A stretch of 64,000 nt of DNA from Mortierella sp. BCC40632 (taxonomy: Eukaryota; Mortierellomycota; Mortierellomycetes; Mortierellales; Mortierellaceae), in the NCBI GenBank assembly GCA_011634665.1, contig WAEK01000001.1, positions 1,872,501 to 1,936,500 of the forward strand. The letters run 5' to 3'. The notes beneath the pieces are model-generated. The model was not told the DNA's origin. It worked only from the letters and a program-made list of their open reading frames with translations, and did no database searches. Of the stretch, positions 54,945 through 64,000 are shown piece after piece. The first letter of the stretch is position 1. Every line of letters starts with the position of its first letter. The translations under genes were made by a program, and so were the position numbers.

Positions 54945-55771
54945 GCGTGAGTACGTGTGTGTTACTGCGTCCCTAGCTTGTTCTGTTCTGGGTTAGGTGT
55001 CAATGCGATTGAGACTCACACCAGATTCCATGCGGCACCTTCTTTAGTCCTTGCCTATTAGCCTCTGTGGAGAAGACGATCAGTGTCTGATCAAGTCATT
55101 CTCTTTTTTCTCACCCAGCCGACTGCAATTCACCCCACAGCCATGGTGATATTGCTGGACAGCCAGCGAGGGCTGCGAAGGCCCATTTGGACCATCATAT
55201 ACCATCGACCATGGGTTAGCTACAGATGCAATGGAGCAAGGGCGGAGAGAGAAGGAAGAGAGGAGACGAGGCACATTTTTTAAAAAAAAAATGAGTTAAG
55301 CTCCGGATGCAGAGCAGACAGACACACCCGAGGAGACCCCGCAGGCTGGCTGATAGGGAAACGAGGTGAATAGGCGTTTCTACCCGATCCCGAGGGTCTT
55401 CCTGTTTTCCGTGGTATAAATGGGTAGCAGCCCCGCTCTTCTTTTGCTTCTCTTTTCCCAGTCGTCATCCTCTGCACCCTGCCATCCTGGTCACAGCCTG
55501 TCCCGCTTTCCTGGCTCTTCTTTTTCTCTCTTACTCTCCTCTCTTCTCTTCATCCATTCTCTCTCCTGCGTCGACCTAGTCCCTTCCAAACAGCTGTTCC
55601 TGCTTACAACTCCTCATCTCGTCTTTTGATGCGCATACGGCCTGCACCAAACACCTGTTTCCTTCTTTACGTCTGACCTTCTCCCTACCAACACCACTTA
55701 TCGCACGGTCTCTGGCCTTCTACTCGCTCCTCCAACACTCGCCTCCTCGATTCCTCAACAGAGACTAGACC
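53661..55771. other. 2.1-kb intergenic region with long poly(A) and (GA)n tracts
   Basis: It contains A47GA10 at 54046-54103, a T-run at 54124-54136, a pure (GA)n tract of about 49 bp at 54892-54940, and the promoter of the kinase gene. No gene is recognised. Confidence 0.65.
55415..55420 (+). promoter_or_regulatory. TATA box of the divergent kinase gene
   Basis: TATAAA in GTGGTATAAATGGG stands 352 bp upstream of the start codon and is followed by a long CT-rich leader. It is one of two good TATA boxes in the window. Confidence 0.5.
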
Positions 55772-57744
55772 ATGGCTGCTGTTTCTATCTCTTCGATACC
55801 CCTCGCCTCGTCGGCATCTATCCTATATAACCCCGAGCTACTGGTCAAGTATGACTTGATCCCCTCTTCATCGCTCACTGCTGCCTCTACCTCTACCTCT
55901 GCCAACTACCCCACCTCTCTCCGAAAAACCGTTCTCCAGCACCGTCAGTTCTCCATGGGCGCGCCTGCTCAGCCTCTCCACCGGCTTTCTCAGCCCCGTC
56001 ACCAACACCAGCAGCACCAGCACCCTTTTCTTCACCAGATCCAGCAAACAGCCGTCCACAAAAAGACTTCACCGTCGTTGCTGTTGGCAGGCAAGCTGAG
56101 GGACATTATGTCGAACCCGCTGCTGATTGCCCCACTCCGGACCATGTCCAACTCGACCTCACAGTTGGGAATGAGAACAGGGTCTGAGGAGGAAGAGATG
56201 ATGCCAAGCAGTCCTAGCCAGGACTATGTGTACACGGCACCATGCGAGCACCACCCTTCCAAGGGTCAGACCGACTACCTGGTGAATGACATGTTCCCCA
56301 AGTTGACAGTAAGTGTGCATCATGCATTCAGATCCATGGGACACACGGACACCTATTTTTCTCTCTAAATAGGGTATGGTGTGCGGGGGAAAGTGAGAGA
56401 GAGAGAGGAAGGGAAAGGAGGATAACGGACGGACATGAAAAATTTAGAGTCATCGTGTTTTGGGCTATATCCAGAGGAGCGCGCTGTCGTCTGTCCAGAG
56501 TCGGTAGACAGCTGGATAGATAGGCTATTTCCGTACCACCATAGCACCCTTTTAAGGGGCCAGAGGACCTCTCTCTCTCTTTCTCTTCTCCATTTTGATC
56601 GTGTGCTGTTGTTGTGCTGTTGTGTGTGTGCGTGCATGCATTCTTCTTTCATGTGTCTGCACACCCCGTCATCCTCCTTACGCACAAGCCAGGTCCACTC
56701 TCTTTCCTCCCCTTTTTTTTTTTTTTTTTTTTTTTTTTGCTCTCTCGTCATATCACCTCTTATGGCATCCCTACTCACATCATCACCCTTTTCTCTCGCT
56801 TTTTACAGCATGACCTCTCGACCATTGAATTTGGTATCCGCATTGCTGACTTTATGCCCTTGGCTTTCAAGACCGTCCCTGTTGCTGGTCTGGCCGAAAA
56901 GGAACTTCAGCTGCTGGATTGCCTTCGTGACCTGCCCAACGTCATCCATCTCGAAGACTCTTTCGTCAACGATAATGGTGACACGGTCCTGGTCTTGCCT
57001 ATGCTCAAAAAATTTGACTGTCAGGCCGTGAACAAGAGTCTTTGCGCTGTTCGTAAGACAGTCCGTCAGATCCTCACGGGTCTGGCCGCAGTTCATGCCA
57101 AGAACATTGCTCATCTCGACATTAACCCTTCCAACTTGATGGTCACCCATACCAAGAAGGATGTGGTCATCATTGACTTTGGTCTCTCCATGACCGTGAA
57201 CCGCGATGTGGGTCCTAACTCGACCCCACAGATCCCTGCTTGTGGTACAACAGGGTACATTGCACCTGAGGTCTTGAATGCCCGTGCATTCGAGCCAGCC
57301 GATCCAACCTTGGCCGACATTTATTCGCTCGGTGTTGTCTTGGGTCAAATGTTGGAGCCCTATATCCCAGACTGCGATTTGCATTACTTTGGCTCCAAAT
57401 ATCTCGGAGTGGACAACACCCAGCAGACGGTCATGTTGTTGAACGAGTTTGTTGCTCAGGGTGCTTATTATCCCAAGGTGCTTGTCCAGGCCGCTGATTT
57501 GCTCCGATGCATGCTTGCCTCGAATCCCAAGGACCGCAAGTCTGCTCAAGAGTTGTTGGATACTCATCCATTTTTGACCACTTGCACTGAAGTCATGGTC
57601 GCGACTGCGGCAGCAGCAGCAGCAGCAGTGGCAGCAGGCACGACTTTGTTCCTTTGCGACTGGTTATACCGTGTCCAGGAGATCAAGTATCAAAAGTACC
57701 TGTACCAGGACAGGAGCGGATGCGAAATCTACCGCTACCGCTAA
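55772..57744 (+). CDS. Divergent protein kinase with HLD catalytic loop
   Basis: Two exons, 55772-56308 and 56809-57744, with a 500-bp intron in phase 0, encode 490 residues. Residues 1-180 are Ser/Gln/His-rich and disordered. The kinase domain starts near 180 with a weak N-lobe: PLAFKTVPV supplies the ATP-anchoring Lys, but I see no glycine loop. The C-lobe has AHLDINPSNLMV as catalytic loop, where the usual HRD Arg is Leu, IIDFGLSM as magnesium loop, and GTTGYIAPEVL. The Asp and Asn needed for catalysis remain, so it may be active without Arg-dependent activation-loop control. A large insert follows the APE motif, and the C-terminus has an Ala-rich hydrophobic stretch ([23 protein letters not shown]) that could be a membrane anchor. 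Similarity is distantly Cdc7-like; substrate and pathway are unknown. Confidence 0.8.
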
Positions 57745-58193
57745 AAAAGAACCCTCTCACTCTCACTCTCACTCTTTTTTATATACCATTGTTCCCAACT
57801 CCTCTCCTTTTGCATTCATTTTCATTCTTACTTGGCTCTAGTGAGCACAGTTCTCGAGCATTCGTTGCAAGTTGTTACATAGTTCCTCTTTTCTCTCTCT
57901 CTCTCTCCCTCTCCCTCTCTTGTAATTGTAGTTGTCTTATCCTTTTCTTTTTACCTGTATTACCATCATCCTTTCATCCATTCTCAAACGTAGAAGAGCT
58001 TCTCGACCTAATTTTTTTTTCACCCATTAAAAAAAAAAACAAAAACCAAAAAACAAAAGAACAAGGCTCTGGTCTTTTTCAAAAAGTTGGGAACAGTGAA
58101 GTCATTTAATCCAAGAGGGGTTCTTTTGTATGTTTGCCGAGAACAACTCATGAAAACGTTGAACCATTTGGTGCCCTGATACTGCACTGTATT

Positions 58194-58232
<39 letters not shown>

Positions 58233-58393
58233 TACCTGATTCCGTAAAAGGAGTTGTTTTTCCCGTCGTATGGTTAAAGGGTCGTGTATTGTCTTTGGAT
58301 ATCTCGCTAGGTAAAAAGAAGGACATAACGCATGTCCACCATATTACATGGAGAGAAACAACTTTGATAAAGGATCTCTTTCGAAAAAAGTGT

Positions 58394-58459
<66 letters not shown>

Positions 58460-59311
58460 ATTGTCTCTAGTATAGTAGCATCATATTTCTTGTTCTCCCT
58501 CAGGGAAGAAGCCAATAGTTTTTTTGTTACCGAATATCAACATTGCTGAGAAATCCATCTTGTGTTCTCTCTCTCCTTTGTGGCGTCTCTAGTTGACACG
58601 GCGTTGTCTGGCGTTCAACGCCCGGGTCCGCAGCAGGGATCCTGCGCTGTGTGGGAGAGAATGTGAGTGAGTGTGCAAGTTTGTGTGCTGCAGTGGCATC
58701 AGTAGCATCAGTGGCATCAGTGATAAAAAGTCAAAAGACAGAGCTGTGGGGCATAAGAGGAATGTGATGCTTCATTTTGGTGGTCCGTTGAGAGTGAGAA
58801 GGAAGAGGGAAGGGGGCATCAACAACCTGGGTATGTTTGTTGGACTTTTTTTTTTATTCTCTGGAGGTAAATGAGAGCGAGGGCTGTGGAGAAAGGGACA
58901 AGAAGAAGGAGAAGAAGGAGACGAGCGAACGAAGCAAAAAGCAAGATCTAGTAGAGAGAGAGGACATGCCTGATTTGGGCATCAAAGTCAAGCACGCAAT
59001 TTCTTGCGATTTGGATAACGCCATCGATGTTCCAATGCCGTTGCAGAGAGAGAGAGCTTACTTATACGACCAGGTGCACCCTGAGAGGGGGAAAGGAGAT
59101 CGATGTAAACTCTCTTGAGCACTGGGCACCTTTTTTTTTTCTCTTCTTCTTCTCTCTCTCTTTCTCTCTCTCTCCTCTCCCTTCTCTTCTCCTTCTCTCT
59201 CTCTCTCTTTCTTCTCTTCTTCTCACACTCCTTCATTCCTCTCTTTCATTCTTCTCCTCATTCCTCTTTCACTTTTCCCCTACTCTCCTTCTCACATTCA
59301 CCTCAATCACA
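57745..59311. other. Intergenic region with poly(A), (GA)n and GGCATCAGT minisatellite
   Basis: It contains an A33 run at about 58196-58228, a (GA)n tract at 58396-58457 and a short run of CATCAGT(G/A)G units at 58694-58722. CT-rich leader sequence of the SQR gene begins near 59130. I see no supported gene. Confidence 0.65.
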
Positions 59312-61905
<2,594 letters not shown>

Positions 61906-62109
61906 AAAAAAAGAAAAAAAAAAGAGCTTCCCAATTGGAAATCGTAGCATCTTTCACTCTTTTCCTCATTCTCTCTCTCTCTTTTCTCTTTCTCTCCCTT
62001 CGCATTCTGTAAACACATCCATTTATATTCAAACTGATTATATATCCAATAAATTGAAAAAAAAAAAAAAAAAAAGGCTACTAGCTTTACTTTTTTTTTC
62101 CACTATGGA
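61906..62109. other. Convergent 3' region (SQR / MET2)
   Basis: These 204 bp hold both 3' ends. They contain A-rich tracts after the SQR stop and an A20 run at about 62057-62077. Confidence 0.7.
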
Positions 62110-64000
62110 TTACCAACTAGCAAACAAACCACCACGAGGACCCTTTCGTTCAGGAATCTTGACAGGTGGTTGACGAAGGATCTGTCGGATATGTTCCTGT
62201 GTTTGCATAAAGGCCACAATCGCATCATTGACATGAACAAACTCGAGCAAAAGGCCATCATGTCCTTCTTCCGAGGGGACGATATAGAGTTGAGAATGAG
62301 GCATCAAATGGCTCATGTCTTCAATTTCGTACTTTGGGTAAAGAACATCGGATTCTATCCCTGTTTTGGTGGAAGGGAAGGGAAAAAGTAGGGATATGGC
62401 GGAGAGGAAAAAAAAAAAAAAAGAATTGCAATGCAATGGATACACACACACACAGAGAGAGAGAGAGAGGAATGCATGGTTCATCGGGAGGCAATCGTGG
62501 TTAGTGACATGAGCATGTCTTATAAATTCCCTGTCAAAAAAAAAAAAACGGAGAGAGCTTTCTGTCTCTCAAAATGTATGCGCTTCAACTTCTTACCGAT
62601 CACAAGCGTGGGTTGTTGAATACTGCGGACAATGTCCTCATACTCGCCTCGTCCAGCAGACACATCATGGAAATCCATCTTTCGACTGAGGGCAATATAA
62701 CAGTTGGCATCAAACCGATCGATAAACTTGTCTGCTTGGTAGCGCAAATAGCTATGTGCAGCGTAGACCGGAGGTTTATACTGGAGAGATCCTGGGTTGC
62801 CAGCCTTGGAAGAAGGCAAAGAGGTTGGGCCTGCTGGAGAAAGGACAGCTGTTGAAGGTCTGGCTGCAAAAGGATCCTGAGAGGTGGTGGCCTGACCTGG
62901 CGTGGGTGTCACTGTGCCACTGTGAGGAGGGCTCGATGATTGAGGATTAGTAGTGGTAGTGGTGGTGGTTGAACCAGTGGTGGACAGTGCTGTAGTAGAG
63001 TAGACCCGGGAGAGTTGATGCCCCTCATTGTGTGTTTGACGATGGAATTCTGCAGCGGGGAAAACCAAGGGTCCTCCAGGAGGGGCAGTTGCCTCGGAAG
63101 GATCGGCCTCCATAACATTCCGGCCAAAGCGCCGTTCATATGAGGCACGAGTACGATACGTCAGCATAGCACACATGCGGGCTGCGGTCATGCCTTGTCG
63201 AGGAGGCTGTGGAGAATAAATAGAGGTCGTGTTAGGATGGTGAGTGGACTTGATGGGACGAGAAAAAAAAAAAAACAGACAAACAAACAGCTTACATTGT
63301 CCAGAGAATAATATCCGTCGAGATACTTTGGGTCGGCAAAGATTGATTGTCGCTGGGACTCGGTCCAACTCATGCTCCAAGCAGAGCTCTTGCAAGGGGC
63401 CGAAACTGGCACGAGAAGTTTAATGTACTCGGGTCCATAAAAGGCCCACTCAAAGACATGCATTCCGGCCATGGAGCCTCCAATACAGATGGCGATCGAC
63501 TTGATACCCATCTCGTCCAGGACCATCTTGTGCAGTCTGGACAATGCGGTGGTAGGCGTACACGTGAGCACCAAAGAACACAGCAAACAAGAACAGCCGT
63601 CGATAACACCAACAGAATGGGGAGTGAGGAGGGGACTGATCAAACATACCTGACATCATCCCGGATGGTGGCCAGGGGAAACTCTGGGCCATAGCGGGTT
63701 CCTGTCTCTGGGTTGAGGGTCAAGGGCGAAGCAGTGCCATAGGGAGAGCCCATGACATTCAGACAGATGATAAAGAACTTTGTCTCATCAATGGCCTTGC
63801 CTTTGCCCTCCAACGGGCATGTACCCATGAGGTTAATCCACCTATCCACAAAAGAGACATCGGTGTGTTTAGTTCCGATTTAAAACCACCACTGTCTGGT
63901 ATTGCTCAAGATATCAGAAAGATAGAAAAGCATAGGAGGGGAGGTTGTACCAGTCTTCGACATCGACGCTACGCGTCAAGGGGTGGCAGATCAACATCAC
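62110..64000 (-). CDS. MET2: Homoserine O-acetyltransferase (5' end outside window)
   Basis: Five minus-strand exons are visible: 62110-62360, 62597-63206, 63296-63536, 63650-63841 and 63951 to beyond 64000, all in phase; the start lies past the right edge. The enzyme acetylates homoserine with acetyl-CoA, the first committed step toward methionine and S-adenosylmethionine. It is an alpha/beta-hydrolase: the nucleophile elbow is CIGGSMAGMHVFEW (GGSMAGM in place of the commoner GGSMGGM), the catalytic Asp lies in LVIGIESDVLYP across a splice junction, and the catalytic His in SEEGHDGLLLE. Upstream, MLICHPLTRSVDVEDWW and ETKFFIICLNVMGSPYG fit the acyltransferase family. A Thr/Ser/Pro-rich insert of about 70 residues interrupts the lid region near 62850-63010, as in other fungal Met2 proteins. 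Fungal serine O-acetyltransferases share this fold, so the substrate is probable, not proven. Confidence 0.9.

Overview
The window is nuclear DNA of a filamentous fungus. Nearly every gene is cut by short spliceosomal introns (mostly 60-200 bp, GTAAGT-like donors, several CTAAC-like branch sites). The gene content is fungal: PKC1 with HR1-C2-C1-kinase order, AIM24, MET2, a Kar9/GAS2 protein, an FHA-forkhead factor. UTRs and introns are packed with poly(A)/(T) runs and (GA)n, (CT)n, (TTTG)n or (TAA)n tracts. An INPP4-type phosphatase and a KICS2-like protein, neither found in baker's yeast, point to an early-diverging lineage. My inference is Mucoromycota, probably Mortierellomycotina; no marker gene in the window proves this.

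Layout. 1-5.6 kb: 5'-truncated Kar9/GAS2 protein and xylulokinase, both +. 5.8-25.1 kb: five minus-strand genes (peroxisomal ABCD half-transporter, acidic type II membrane protein, FAR1/WRKY-GCM-like zinc-finger protein, INPP4-like lipid phosphatase, FHA-forkhead factor). 25.1-27.7 kb: low-complexity divergent promoter. 27.7-30.2 kb: PKA regulatory subunit (+), convergent with an RGS protein (-, 31.0-32.6 kb). 35.8-37.0 kb: secreted, Kex2-processed tandem-repeat peptide precursor. 38.0-43.0 kb: PKC1 (+). 43.9-46.7 kb: KICSTOR subunit KICS2 homologue (-). 47.0-47.4 kb: two identical tRNA-Gln(CUG) genes as an inverted repeat. 47.7-53.7 kb: AIM24 (-) and CDC27/APC3 (+) sharing a 441-bp divergent promoter. 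55.8-57.7 kb: a divergent protein kinase. 59.3-61.9 kb: mitochondrial sulfide:quinone oxidoreductase. 62.1-64.0 kb: homoserine O-acetyltransferase (-, 5' end outside).

Many genes act in signalling (cAMP/PKA, G-protein, PKC cell-wall integrity, phosphoinositide, nutrient/TORC1). They have separate promoters and introns and look like ordinary neighbours, not an operon-like system. SQR and MET2 both touch sulfur metabolism, but their adjacency is probably chance.

The most notable items are the repeat-peptide precursor, built of 11 peptides of two alternating types from near-identical 189-bp units and broken by one extra A; the KICS2 homologue, also carrying one extra base in an A-run; and the inverted tRNA pair with a conserved tRNA-like leader. 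Exon boundaries were derived by hand from splice consensus and reading phase. Single extra As in two genes, and possibly in CDC27, suggest homopolymer errors in the assembly.
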